Assembly (NCBI GenBank): GCA_036676355.1
Contig: JAKFDA010000018.1
Coordinates: 1 to 64,000, forward strand
Direction of reading: 5' to 3'
DNA: 64,000 nt
From: ZC4RG42 sp036676355
GTDB lineage: Bacteria; Pseudomonadota; Gammaproteobacteria; Burkholderiales; SG8-39
Part shown: positions 25,848 to 34,608 of the stretch, in pieces
Numbering within the stretch: position 1 is the first letter of the stretch
Layout of the letters: each line of letters opens with the position of its first letter
Program-made: the position numbers and the translations under genes
Notes under the pieces: model-generated
Told to the model about the DNA's origin: nothing
Database searches by the model: none
What the model saw: the letters and a program-made list of their open reading frames with translations, nothing else

Positions 25848-28559
25848 ATGTCCGCAGTGCCCCATTCATTTCCGGCCGGTCCGGCCGCCAACGATTCAGA
25901 TGCGCTCGAAACCCAGGAGTGGCTCGACGCGCTCGAAACCGTACTCGAACAGGAGGGGCCGGAGCGCGCCCATTTTCTGCTCGAGAAACTGGTTGAGAAA
26001 GCTCGCCGTTCCGGCGCGCATCTGCCGTTTTCGGCAAACACGGCCTACATCAACACCATTCCGCCGCATCTGGAAGAGTCCCATCCGGGCGATAACGCGC
26101 TGGAAGAGCGTATCCGCTCCTATTGCCGCTGGAACGCGATGATGATGGTGGCCAAGGCCAACAAGGCCGAGGGCGATCTGGGCGGACACATCGCCAGCTT
26201 CGCCTCCGTCAGCGCCCTGTTCGAGGTCGGTTTCAATCATTTCTGGAGCGCGCCGCATGAGGCGCACGGCGGCGACCTGATCTATCTTCAGGGGCATTCA
26301 TCGCCTGGGGTGTATGCGCGTGCCTTCCTCGAGGGCCGCATGTCCGAGGAGCAGTTGCTCAACTTCCGCCGCGAAGTGGACGGCAAGGGGATTTCCTCCT
26401 ATCCGCATCCGTGGCTGATGCCCGAGTTCTGGCAGTTCCCCACCGTGTCGATGGGCCTGGGTCCGATCCAGGGCATCTATATGGCGCGCTTCCTCAAGTA
26501 TCTGCATGCGCGCGGTCTCGCCGACACCGAGAACCGCAAGGTCTGGGTGTTCTGCGGCGACGGCGAAATGGACGAGCCGGAATCGATGGGCGCCATCGGT
26601 ATGGCTGCGCGCGAAAAGCTCGACAACCTGGTTTTCATCGTCAACTGCAATTTGCAGCGACTCGACGGCCCGGTGCGCGGCAACGGCAAGATCATTCAGG
26701 AACTCGAAGCCGAATTCCGCGGCGCCGGCTGGAACGTCATCAAGCTGATCTGGGGCTCGTACTGGGATCCGCTGTTTGCGCGCGATACCGAAGGCATTCT
26801 GCAGCGCGTCATGGAAGAAACCGTCGACGGCGAATATCAGAACTACAAGGCCAACGACGGCGCGTACGTGCGCAAGCATTTCTTCGGCAAGCATCCCAAG
26901 CTGTTGGAAATGGTGTCGCGCATGACCGATGACGACATCTGGCGGCTCAATCGCGGCGGCCACGATCCACACAAGATCTATGCGGCCTACGCGGCAGCGA
27001 ACAAAACCAAGGGCCAGCCGACGGTCATTCTTGCCAAGACCGTGAAGGGCTACGGCATGGGCAAGATCGGCGAAGCCAAGATGGCTACCCACCAGCAGAA
27101 GAAAATGGATATCGAATCGATCCGCACCTTCCGCGATCGCTTCAATATCCCGATTTCCGATGAACAGCTGGAGACCCTGCCGTTCTACACGCCGCCGGCC
27201 GATTCGCCTGAGATGAAGTATCTGCATGAGCGCCGCGAGGCGCTCGGCGGCTATCTGCCGCAGCGTCGCACCAAGGCCGCCCATGCGCCCGAAGTGCCGC
27301 CGCTGGAAACCTTCGATCAATTGCTCAAGGCCAACGACCGCGAAATCAGCACGACCATGGCGTTCGTGCGCATGCTGTCGCTGCTGCTGCGCGACAAGAA
27401 CATCGGCAAGCATGTCGTGCCGATCGTGCCGGATGAAGCGCGCACCTTCGGCATGGAAGGCATGTTCCGTCAGTTGGGCATCTATTCGTCCGAAGGTCAG
27501 AAGTACGAGCCGGTCGATCGCGATCAGGTGATGTACTACCGCGAAGACAAATCCGGCCAGGTGCTGGAAGAGGGCATCAACGAAGCCGGCGCGATGTCAT
27601 CGTGGATCGCGGCGTCGACCTCTTACAGCCATTCGAATGTGCTGATGGTGCCGTTCTTCATCTACTACTCGATGTTCGGCATGCAGCGCGTCGGCGATCT
27701 CGTGTGGGCGGCGGGTGACCAACGTGCGCGCGGCTTCATGCTCGGCGGTACCGCCGGTCGCACGACGCTGAACGGCGAAGGCCTGCAGCACGAAGACGGC
27801 CACAGCCAGATCCTCGCTTCGGTCGTGCCCAACTGCGTGTCCTACGATCCGACCTTCTCGTTCGAGCTGACCATCATCGTGCACGACGGTCTGCGGCGCA
27901 TGATGACGAATCAGGAGGATGTGTTCTATTACATCACCGTGATGAACGAGAACTACGCGCATCCCGGCCTCGATGAAGTCGCCGACAAGAACGCGCACGA
28001 CAACATCCTCAAGGGCATGTATCTGCTCAAGGAGGGCGCAAAGGGCGGCAAAGGCAAGAAGCGCGTGCAGCTGCTCGGTTCCGGGACGATTTTCCGCGAG
28101 GTCATCGCAGCGGCCGATCTGCTCGATGCCGACTGGGGCGTGACAGCCGATCTGTGGAGTTGCCCGAGTTTCAACGAGCTGCGTCGCGAAGGGTTGGATG
28201 TCGACCGCTGGAACATGCTGCATCCGGCCGAGACGCCGCGCGAATCGCATGTGGAGCGCTGCCTGAAGGATCGCGAAGGTCCGGTGATTGCGTCGACCGA
28301 TTACATGAAAGTATTCGCCGACCAGATTCGTCAGTTCGTGCCGAAGGGCAAGACCTATCGTGTGCTGGGCACCGACGGCTTCGGCCGCTCGGACACGCGT
28401 GAACAATTGCGCCATCACTTCGAAGTGAATCGCTATTGGGTCACCGTGGCTGCGCTGAAGGCGCTGGCCGATGAGGGCGCCGTCAAGGCGTCGGTCGTGG
28501 GCGATGCCATCAAGAAATACGGGCTTGATCCCAACAAGCCGAATCCCGTGACCGTTTAA
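25848..28559 (+). CDS. aceE: Pyruvate dehydrogenase E1 component, homodimeric type
   Basis: Thiamine-diphosphate enzyme that decarboxylates pyruvate and reductively acetylates the lipoyl group of AceF. 903 residues, as in the gamma- and betaproteobacterial homodimeric form. AGGAGG lies seven bases before the ATG. The ThDP motif begins GDGEMDEPESMGAIG and closes at VNCNLQRLDG; SSYPHPWLMPEFWQFPTVS and GEGLQHEDGHSQ are highly conserved. It heads the aceE-aceF-lpdA cluster; the inverted repeat upstream may regulate it. Confidence 0.98.
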   Translation: MSAVPHSFPAGPAANDSDALETQEWLDALETVLEQEGPERAHFLLEKLVEKARRSGAHLPFSANTAYINTIPPHLEESHPGDNALEERIRSYCRWNAMMMVAKANKAEGDLGGHIASFASVSALFEVGFNHFWSAPHEAHGGDLIYLQGHSSPGVYARAFLEGRMSEEQLLNFRREVDGKGISSYPHPWLMPEFWQFPTVSMGLGPIQGIYMARFLKYLHARGLADTENRKVWVFCGDGEMDEPESMGAIGMAAREKLDNLVFIVNCNLQRLDGPVRGNGKIIQELEAEFRGAGWNVIKLIWGSYWDPLFARDTEGILQRVMEETVDGEYQNYKANDGAYVRKHFFGKHPKLLEMVSRMTDDDIWRLNRGGHDPHKIYAAYAAANKTKGQPTVILAKTVKGYGMGKIGEAKMATHQQKKMDIESIRTFRDRFNIPISDEQLETLPFYTPPADSPEMKYLHERREALGGYLPQRRTKAAHAPEVPPLETFDQLLKANDREISTTMAFVRMLSLLLRDKNIGKHVVPIVPDEARTFGMEGMFRQLGIYSSEGQKYEPVDRDQVMYYREDKSGQVLEEGINEAGAMSSWIAASTSYSHSNVLMVPFFIYYSMFGMQRVGDLVWAAGDQRARGFMLGGTAGRTTLNGEGLQHEDGHSQILASVVPNCVSYDPTFSFELTIIVHDGLRRMMTNQEDVFYYITVMNENYAHPGLDEVADKNAHDNILKGMYLLKEGAKGGKGKKRVQLLGSGTIFREVIAAADLLDADWGVTADLWSCPSFNELRREGLDVDRWNMLHPAETPRESHVERCLKDREGPVIASTDYMKVFADQIRQFVPKGKTYRVLGTDGFGRSDTREQLRHHFEVNRYWVTVAALKALADEGAVKASVVGDAIKKYGLDPNKPNPVTV

Positions 28560-28589
28560 TCGAACGATCCCATACGCAATAACAACGAC

Positions 28590-28609
28590 GCCCGCGCAAT
28601 GTCGCGGGC
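28590..28609 (+). other. Intergenic hairpin between aceE and aceF
   Basis: GCCCGCG-CAATGT-CGCGGGC forms a seven-pair GC stem in the 68-base gap, with no T run after it. It may protect the 3' end of a processed aceE message or set relative expression. Confidence 0.5.
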
Positions 28610-28627
28610 GCGCTACGTGAGGACACC

Positions 28628-29974
28628 ATGGGCGCAATGAAGGAAGTGCTGCTCCCCGATCTGGGCGACTTCAAGGAAGTCGACGTGATCGAAATATTGG
28701 TCAAACCGGGCGATACGGTGTCGCCCGAGCAATCGCTGATTACGCTGGAGACCGATAAGGCGACGATGGAAATACCGTCGCCTTCGGCCGGCGTGGTGAA
28801 GCAGATCCTGGTCAATGTCGGCGACAAGATCTCAGAGGGCAAGCCGATCGTTATGCTGGAAGAAAGCGGCGCAGCCGCCGCGCCTGCACCGGCTGCGGAG
28901 CCGCCCAAAGCGGCACCGCCCAAGGCGGAAGCGCCGGAAGCCCCGGCCCCCGTCGCCCCCAGGGCTGCAGCGCCGGTGCAAGTACCGCCATCAACCGAAT
29001 ACGTCGTGACCGAAAAGGTCGCGCAGCCGTCGCGCATTCCACCGGTGCCGACCGAAACCGCGCCCCCCGGTTCGAAACCGCATGCCAGTCCGTCGGTACG
29101 CAAATTCGCACGAGAGCTGGGTGTCGATCTCGCACTCGTCAAAGGCTGCGCGCCGAAGGGGCGCATTCTGCTCGAAGACGTGCAGGCGTTCGTGAAGAGC
29201 ACGCTGGCTCGCGGCCCTTCGCAAGGCGGCGGCATCGCCGGGCTGGACATCGCGCCCTGGCCGCAAATCGATTTCGCCAAATTCGGCCCGACCGACGTGC
29301 AGCCGCTGTCGCGCATCAAGAAACTCTCCGGCGCCAACCTCGCACGCAACTGGTTGATGATTCCGCATGTCACCAACAACGACGAAGCGGATATCACCGA
29401 GCTGGAAACGTTGCGGTTGCAACTGAACAAGGAAAACGAAAAGACCGGCTTGCGGGTCACCATGCTCGCTTTTCTCATCAAGGCTGTTGTTGCGGCGCTG
29501 AAGAAATTCCCCGAGTTCAATAGCTCGCTGGATGGCGACAACCTGGTGCTGAAGCACTACTACCACATCGGTTTCGCCGCCGATACGCAGAACGGACTGG
29601 TCGTGCCGGTCATCAAGGACGCCGACAAGAAGGGCGTATTCGATCTGGCGAAAGAGGCCGCCGATCTGGCCAGGCAGGCCCGCGAAGGCAAGCTCAAACC
29701 AGCCGACATGCAGGGTGGTTCATTCTCGATTTCCAGTCTGGGTGGCATCGGCGGAACCTCGTTCACACCGATCATCAACGCACCTGAAGTCGCCATACTG
29801 GGCGTATCCCGGGCGGCGATGAAACCGGTCTGGAACGGCAAGGAGTTCGCTCCGCGTCTCGTCGTGCCCCTGTCGCTTTCCTACGATCACCGCGTGATCG
29901 ACGGTGCGGCGGCCGCGCGCTTTAACGCCTATCTGGCGCAGGTGCTGGCCGACTTCCGTCGGGCGATGCTGTAA
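28628..29974 (+). CDS. aceF: Dihydrolipoamide acetyltransferase (PDH E2)
   Basis: Core of the pyruvate dehydrogenase complex; passes the acetyl group from lipoate to CoA. 448 residues with a single lipoyl domain (1-80; lipoylated Lys44 in LETDKATM). An alanine-proline hinge (about 80-150) leads to the peripheral subunit-binding domain (SVRKFARELGVDLALVKG), then a second linker and the catalytic domain (about 225-448) ending with SYDHRVIDGAAAARF, which carries the active-site histidine. E. coli AceF has three lipoyl domains; here one is in E2 and another is on LpdA. Confidence 0.97.
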   Translation: MGAMKEVLLPDLGDFKEVDVIEILVKPGDTVSPEQSLITLETDKATMEIPSPSAGVVKQILVNVGDKISEGKPIVMLEESGAAAAPAPAAEPPKAAPPKAEAPEAPAPVAPRAAAPVQVPPSTEYVVTEKVAQPSRIPPVPTETAPPGSKPHASPSVRKFARELGVDLALVKGCAPKGRILLEDVQAFVKSTLARGPSQGGGIAGLDIAPWPQIDFAKFGPTDVQPLSRIKKLSGANLARNWLMIPHVTNNDEADITELETLRLQLNKENEKTGLRVTMLAFLIKAVVAALKKFPEFNSSLDGDNLVLKHYYHIGFAADTQNGLVVPVIKDADKKGVFDLAKEAADLARQAREGKLKPADMQGGSFSISSLGGIGGTSFTPIINAPEVAILGVSRAAMKPVWNGKEFAPRLVVPLSLSYDHRVIDGAAAARFNAYLAQVLADFRRAML

Positions 29975-29990
29975 GGCGAATGCTTCTACA

Positions 29991-30017
29991 CAGCGCGCAG
30001 GATAGTCGTGCGCGCTG
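29991..30017 (+). terminator. Weak hairpin between aceF and lpdA
   Basis: CAGCGCGC and GCGCGCTG pair over eight bases with an eleven-base loop; TTGT follows, not a proper T run. It may partially terminate or be a processing site in the 159-base gap. Confidence 0.45.
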
Positions 30018-30133
30018 TTGTAATCGAGTCTTGAGCATGGCCGACGACGCTGCGGCGTCGAGAGGCTGATGAATTCGATCGCATTTCGCCCGGGACGTGG
30101 AATGCATACGATCAAACTGAAACGGGGATATCG

Positions 30134-31891
30134 ATGAGCGCTGTAGAAATCAAGGTGCCTGCGCTGGGCGACTTCAAGGAAGTCGATGTAATCGAAGTAC
30201 TGGTGAAACCAGGTGACCGGATCGAACCGGAAGCGTCGCTCATCGTGCTTGAAACCGACAAGGCGACCATGGACATTCCCGCACCGCAGGCCGGCGTGGT
30301 GAAGGACGTGGTGGTCAAGGTAGGCGACAAGGTCGCCGAAGGCAGTTTGATTCTGCTGCTCGATGGTGCCGAAGCGAAAACCGAGGCGCCGCGCGCGGAG
30401 GCGCCGATTCCAGTCGCTCAGCCCACGCCGGCGGCACAACAGGCGACGCCGAAGCAAACGCCCGCCGCGCTCGTCGCTGCGGGCGATCTGCACGCCGAGG
30501 TGCTGGTGCTTGGCGCCGGCCCCGGCGGTTACACGGCGGCGTTCCGCGCGGCTGATCTGGGCAAGCAGGTGGTTATGGTTGAGCGTTATCCGTCGCTCGG
30601 CGGCGTGTGCCTCAACGTCGGTTGCATTCCTTCGAAGGCATTGCTGCATGCGGCCAAGGTGATTACCGAAGCCGAAGAGATGGCGCATGGCGGAATTAGC
30701 TTTGCCAAGCCGAAAATCGATCTCGACAAGCTGCGCGGCTGGAAAGAAGCGGTCGTCGGTAAATTGACCAAAGGCCTGGGCGGACTGGCCAAGCAACGCA
30801 AGGTGACGGTGGTGCAAGGCGTGGGCAGATTCGATACGCCGAATTCGTTGGTCGTTGAAGGCGCGGACGGTTCGAAGCGCATCACGTTCGATCACTGCAT
30901 CATTGCAGCGGGTTCGTCGGTTGCTCGCATTCCCGGTTTCCCCTACGACGATCCGCGCGTCATCGATTCCACCGGGGCGCTGGCGTTGCAAGACACGCCG
31001 AAGCGCCTGCTGGTCATCGGCGGCGGCATCATCGGTCTGGAAATGGCGTGTGTGTACGACGCACTGGGCAGCAAGGTGACCGTCGTCGAACTGATGGATG
31101 GCCTGATCCCGGGCGCCGATCGCGATATCGTCAAACCACTGGAGAAGCGCATTCAGAAGCGCTACGAAGCGATCTATCTCAAGACCAAGGTGGCGAAGTT
31201 GGAAGCCAAACCGAACGGCTTGCTGGCGACCTTCGAAGGTGAGAATGCTCCGGCCCCGCAACTCTACGACCGGGTGCTGATGGCGGTCGGGCGACGCCCC
31301 AATGGCCGCGAGATCGGAGCGGAAGCGGCGGGCGTCCAGGTGAACGAGCGCGGCTACATTCCGGTCGACAAGCAACAGCGCACCAACGTGGCGCATATTT
31401 ACGCGATTGGCGACATCTGCGGCGAACCGATGCTTGCGCACAAGGCCACGCACGAAGGAAAAGTCGCGGCCGAAGTTATCGCCGGGCACAAGGCGGCGTT
31501 CGATGCGATGACCGTTCCGTCGGTCGCCTATACCGATCCGGAAGTGGCGTGGATGGGGCTGACCGAAGAGCAGGCCAAGCGCGATGGTATTGCTTACGAA
31601 AAAGCCAGCTTCCCCTGGGCGGCGAGCGGACGCGCGCTATCGATCGGGCGCGACGACGGACTCACCAAGCTGCTGTACGACCCGCAGAACAAACGCATCC
31701 TCGGCGCGGGCATTGTCGGCGTCAACGCGGGCGAGCTGCTGGCGGAAACGGTGCTGGCGCTGGAAATGGGCGCCGACATGGAAGACATCGCGCTGACGAT
31801 TCATCCGCACCCCACGCTGTCCGAAACGCCCGGCTTTGCCGCCGAAGTCGCGCTCGGCTCGATTACGGACATCTACGCGCCGAAGAAGTAA
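30134..31891 (+). CDS. lpdA: Dihydrolipoamide dehydrogenase with N-terminal lipoyl domain (PDH E3)
   Basis: Flavoenzyme that reoxidises dihydrolipoamide with NAD. 585 residues, about 110 more than classical E3, because an extra lipoyl domain (1-78, lipoylated Lys43 in LETDKATMDIPAP) and an alanine-proline linker precede the catalytic part. FAD is bound at VLVLGAGPGGYTAAF. The redox disulfide is Cys159/Cys164 in GVCLNVGCIPSK, NAD binds at LLVIGGGIIGLEMA, and the C-terminal active-site base is in IHPHPTLSE. This hybrid form is typical of betaproteobacterial PDH operons. Confidence 0.97.
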   Translation: MSAVEIKVPALGDFKEVDVIEVLVKPGDRIEPEASLIVLETDKATMDIPAPQAGVVKDVVVKVGDKVAEGSLILLLDGAEAKTEAPRAEAPIPVAQPTPAAQQATPKQTPAALVAAGDLHAEVLVLGAGPGGYTAAFRAADLGKQVVMVERYPSLGGVCLNVGCIPSKALLHAAKVITEAEEMAHGGISFAKPKIDLDKLRGWKEAVVGKLTKGLGGLAKQRKVTVVQGVGRFDTPNSLVVEGADGSKRITFDHCIIAAGSSVARIPGFPYDDPRVIDSTGALALQDTPKRLLVIGGGIIGLEMACVYDALGSKVTVVELMDGLIPGADRDIVKPLEKRIQKRYEAIYLKTKVAKLEAKPNGLLATFEGENAPAPQLYDRVLMAVGRRPNGREIGAEAAGVQVNERGYIPVDKQQRTNVAHIYAIGDICGEPMLAHKATHEGKVAAEVIAGHKAAFDAMTVPSVAYTDPEVAWMGLTEEQAKRDGIAYEKASFPWAASGRALSIGRDDGLTKLLYDPQNKRILGAGIVGVNAGELLAETVLALEMGADMEDIALTIHPHPTLSETPGFAAEVALGSITDIYAPKK

Positions 31892-31974
31892 GAAAAGTCG
31901 TCAGAGTGCCGAGCATGAGGCGAGGACAGCCGTACCGGATGCTGTAGTCGCTTCGAGATCGTATTTGCCCTCGG

Positions 31975-32012
31975 CCTGAACGACGGATTTTTCAGCCGAT
32001 CCGCCGTTCAGG
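31975..32012. terminator. Convergent hairpin terminator after lpdA
   Basis: CCTGAACGACGGA and TCCGCCGTTCAGG pair at 12 of 13 positions around a loop beginning TTTTT. It lies between the lpdA stop and the oppositely oriented outer-membrane-like gene and can serve both. Confidence 0.65.
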
Positions 32013-32051
32013 TTGCCGCAAGCGCGGCCCGACGCTCTTTATGCTGGTCTT

Positions 32052-32669
32052 CTAGTAAAAGCGAAAACCGTAAACGGTGCCGAATGTGGTGGCACTGCGC
32101 TCGGCCTCCGGGCCTTCAGGCAGGCCCGTACCGAAACGGTGGTCGAAGCCCAGTATGGTCGAGACGTAGTGATTGCGCCCGAAGTTATAGCGCCACGATA
32201 GTCGAAAGCCTGCGCCCGGTTCCACACTTTCCCCGGCGCTGAAGGCGAATGGATTGTTTTCGCTGAAATTCGGATCGCCGGGCGCGCGGACGCTGACGCC
32301 GCCATCGATGCTGATGCGATGTTTGCGGTTCAGGTTCAAACCGTAACTTGCGCCCATATCGAGCCACGTGGCGCGCTCCGCCTCGTCGTCTCGATGTAAT
32401 GCGGAACCGATCGTCCAGTTGCCCATCTGATAGCCGACATAGGCGCCGCTTTGTGGCACCAGTCGTAAGCCCGCACCGTAACCGCGCGCGCGATCGGCGT
32501 TCAAACCGGTGCCATTCAGCGGCGCGACGAACAGTCCTTGCGCATCCTCGTCTTCCGCCGCCGACATCCCGGGCGCGACTTGGCCGCCCAACGTCTGCGC
32601 ATCGGCGGGCGGCGCCTGCATAAACGCGGTACACGCAATAGCGAGGGTCAGGATCGATATTCTGTTCAT
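32052..32669 (-). CDS. Putative outer membrane beta-barrel protein
   Basis: Function not recognised. 205 residues: a signal peptide (MNRISILTLAIACTAFM, cleavage near ADA-QT), then a body of alternating hydrophobic and polar residues with many glycines and aromatic residues, as in an eight-stranded barrel (GYGAGLRLVPQSGAYVGYQM, GGVSVRAPG, FGTVYGFRFY). It ends in tyrosine after an amphipathic strand, close to the terminal aromatic rule for outer membrane barrels. The ATG at 32669 has GGAG upstream; the frame stays open into rpiA but that part is shadow. Confidence 0.75.
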   Translation of the reverse strand: MNRISILTLAIACTAFMQAPPADAQTLGGQVAPGMSAAEDEDAQGLFVAPLNGTGLNADRARGYGAGLRLVPQSGAYVGYQMGNWTIGSALHRDDEAERATWLDMGASYGLNLNRKHRISIDGGVSVRAPGDPNFSENNPFAFSAGESVEPGAGFRLSWRYNFGRNHYVSTILGFDHRFGTGLPEGPEAERSATTFGTVYGFRFY

Positions 32670-32810
32670 GCGCGGCTCCGGCAGAAGCACTGGGATTCGA
32701 TTGTAAGACAGCTGTAGCCGAGATAATGAAAACAAGTTTGGCAAAGCAAGCAAGTGGCCCGGTTGCGGGACTAGAATTCGTTGAACAATCGACTTTGTCG
32801 GAACATTGCC

Positions 32811-33473
32811 ATGACCCAGGATGAATTGAAGCGCGCGGTGGCGCTCGAAGCGATCAAATATGTGGTGGAGGACGCCGTGATCGGCGTCGGTACCGGTTCG
32901 ACCGCAAATTATTTCATCGAGGAACTGGCGAAAATAAAAGGCCGCATTCGCGGCGCGGTCGCAAGCTCCGAGCAGACCGCCGATCGCCTGCGCGCGCACA
33001 GAATCGATATCTGCGATTTGAACAGCGTGAACGAGTTGCCGGTCTATATCGACGGCGCCGACGAAATCACGCCGCACTTCGCCATGATCAAGGGTGGCGG
33101 CGGTGCGCTGACGCGCGAAAAAATAGTGGCGGCGGTGGCGCAACAGTTCGTCTGCATCGCCGATCAAAGCAAGCTGGTGAACGTGCTAGGTGCGTTTCCG
33201 CTGCCGGTCGAGGTTATTCCGATGGCGCGCTCGTATGTGGCGCGCGAACTGGTGCGGCTGGGCGGCCGCCCGCAATTGCGCGAAGGCTTCAAGACCGATA
33301 ACGGCAACATCATTCTGGATATTTCCGGGCTCGACATTCTCAATCCAGTCGAACTCGAAGCCGAGATCAACAATATTGCCGGCGTTGTCACATGCGGCTT
33401 GTTTGCCCGGCGCGGCGCCGACGTGCTGTTGTTGGGCACGCCGTCCGGCGTCGAAACGAAGCGCAGAGGTTGA
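32811..33473 (+). CDS. rpiA: Ribose-5-phosphate isomerase A
   Basis: Converts ribose 5-phosphate and ribulose 5-phosphate in the pentose phosphate pathway. 220 residues from the ATG at 32811 (MTQDELKRAVALEAI). The family motifs are GVGTGSTANYFIEEL, the catalytic aspartates in YIDGADEITPHFAMIKGGGGALTREK, and CIADQSKLVNVLG. It stands 67 bases ahead of phoU on the same strand, an arrangement common in betaproteobacteria. Transketolase, the next enzyme in this route, is also in the window. Confidence 0.97.
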   Translation: MTQDELKRAVALEAIKYVVEDAVIGVGTGSTANYFIEELAKIKGRIRGAVASSEQTADRLRAHRIDICDLNSVNELPVYIDGADEITPHFAMIKGGGGALTREKIVAAVAQQFVCIADQSKLVNVLGAFPLPVEVIPMARSYVARELVRLGGRPQLREGFKTDNGNIILDISGLDILNPVELEAEINNIAGVVTCGLFARRGADVLLLGTPSGVETKRRG

Positions 33474-33540
33474 GCGGCGGACATGCCCGCCCACGACGCG
33501 ATCCCGCTGTTATGCTAACGGGTTCGTAGAGGAGGAAGTC

Positions 33541-34242
33541 ATGTCGGAACACACGTCCAAGCAGTTCGACACGGAGTTGGAGACTGTCCGCACGCGTGTG
33601 CTGCAAATGGGCGGTCTGGTGGAAGAGCAGATTCAGCGCGCGATCGATGCCCTGAGCAGCGGCAACATGGACGAGATCGAGCGGGTCAAGCAGAACGACC
33701 ATCGCGTCAACGCCATGGAAGTCGAGCTGGACGAAGCCTGCAGCCACATCATCGCGCGCCGCCAGCCAGCCGCCGGCGACTTGCGACTTATCATCGCCGT
33801 GGTGAAAACCATCACCGATCTGGAGCGCATCGGCGACGAAGCGGAAAAGATCGCGCGCATGGCGAAGCTCATCCACGAGGCCGAGCGGCTGCATATGCCG
33901 CGCGTCGATCTGCAGCATGTCGCAAATCTTGCGATCGCCATGCTGCGCAGTGCGCTCGATACCTTCGCGCGCCTAGATTCAAAGGCGGCGCAGCGCGTCG
34001 TTCAACAGGACGAGGCGGTGGACAGCGAGTTTCGCTCCATTCTGCGCGAGCTCATCACCTTCATGATGGAAGACCCGCGCACCATCAGTCGCTGCCTGGA
34101 GGTGCTCTTCGTCGCCAAGGCGCTGGAGCGGATCGGCGATCACTCCAAGAACATGGCCGAGTATGTGATCTATATGGTCGAAGGTCGCGATGTGCGCCAC
34201 ATGCGCAGCGCGGAATTCGACGAGGCGGAAGACGGTTTGTAA
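33541..34242 (+). CDS. phoU: Phosphate signalling protein PhoU
   Basis: Negative modulator of PhoR/PhoB signalling through the Pst transporter. 233 residues with the duplicated three-helix PhoU domain. The metal-binding repeats are visible as DLRLIIAVVKTITDLERIGDEAEKIA in the first half and TISRCLEVLFVAKALERIGDHSKNMAE in the second. GAGGAGG lies just before the ATG at 33541. No pst or phoBR genes are in the window, so it is physically apart from its usual partners. A hairpin terminator follows five bases after the stop. Confidence 0.96.
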   Translation: MSEHTSKQFDTELETVRTRVLQMGGLVEEQIQRAIDALSSGNMDEIERVKQNDHRVNAMEVELDEACSHIIARRQPAAGDLRLIIAVVKTITDLERIGDEAEKIARMAKLIHEAERLHMPRVDLQHVANLAIAMLRSALDTFARLDSKAAQRVVQQDEAVDSEFRSILRELITFMMEDPRTISRCLEVLFVAKALERIGDHSKNMAEYVIYMVEGRDVRHMRSAEFDEAEDGL

Positions 34243-34246
34243 GGAA

Positions 34247-34275
34247 ACGATACCTCGCCATCGACGAGGTATCGT
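34247..34275. terminator. Convergent terminator between phoU and yggX
   Basis: ACGATACCTCG and CGAGGTATCGT form a perfect eleven-pair stem with a seven-base loop, five bases after the phoU stop and seven before the end of yggX. No strong T run on either side, so efficiency is uncertain. Confidence 0.7.
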
Positions 34276-34281
34276 CTGCCG

Positions 34282-34554
34282 TCACTTCGTCGGCGGAACG
34301 TAGCCTGCTGCGACATCGGCGCCGGCGCCGAAGAAGTGATTCTCCATTTGCTGGGCGAGGTATTGCCTCGCTTTCGGGTCGGCCAGGCTGAGTCGATTCT
34401 CGTTGATGAGCATGGTCTGGTGGCGCACCCATTCCTGCCATGCTTCCTTGGATACGCTGGCATAAATGCGTTTGCCGAGTTCGCCCGGTACGGGCGGAAA
34501 ATCGAGGCCTTCGGCTTCGCGGCCGAGTTTGATGCATTGAACGGTACGGGCCAT
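34282..34554 (-). CDS. yggX: Probable Fe(2+)-trafficking protein
   Basis: Small cytoplasmic protein linked to iron trafficking and protection of iron-sulfur clusters against oxidants. 90 residues, the family size. The N-terminal MARTVQCIKLGREAEGLDF carries the conserved cysteine, and KEAWQEWVRHQTMLINENRL and YLAQQMENHFFG are family signatures. GGAG is placed ahead of the ATG. It lies downstream of argA on the same strand, 55 bases apart. Confidence 0.96.
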   Translation of the reverse strand: MARTVQCIKLGREAEGLDFPPVPGELGKRIYASVSKEAWQEWVRHQTMLINENRLSLADPKARQYLAQQMENHFFGAGADVAAGYVPPTK

Positions 34555-34608
34555 ACATAACTCCGAGCGGTAAAGGGTCGTGGCTGCTTCGGCAGCCTTG
34601 GTGCGATT

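Noticed and set aside
29720..31489. 589-codon minus-strand frame opposite aceF and lpdA
   Set aside because: It crosses two real genes and their gap on the other strand and shows no domain.
32052..33167. Extended 371-codon reading of the outer-membrane-like gene
   Set aside because: The upstream part is antisense to rpiA; a signal peptide and ribosome site place the start at 32669.
33190..34242. 350-codon reading joining the end of rpiA to phoU
   Set aside because: The first part is an alternative frame of rpiA; GAGGAGG and family homology set the phoU start at 33541.
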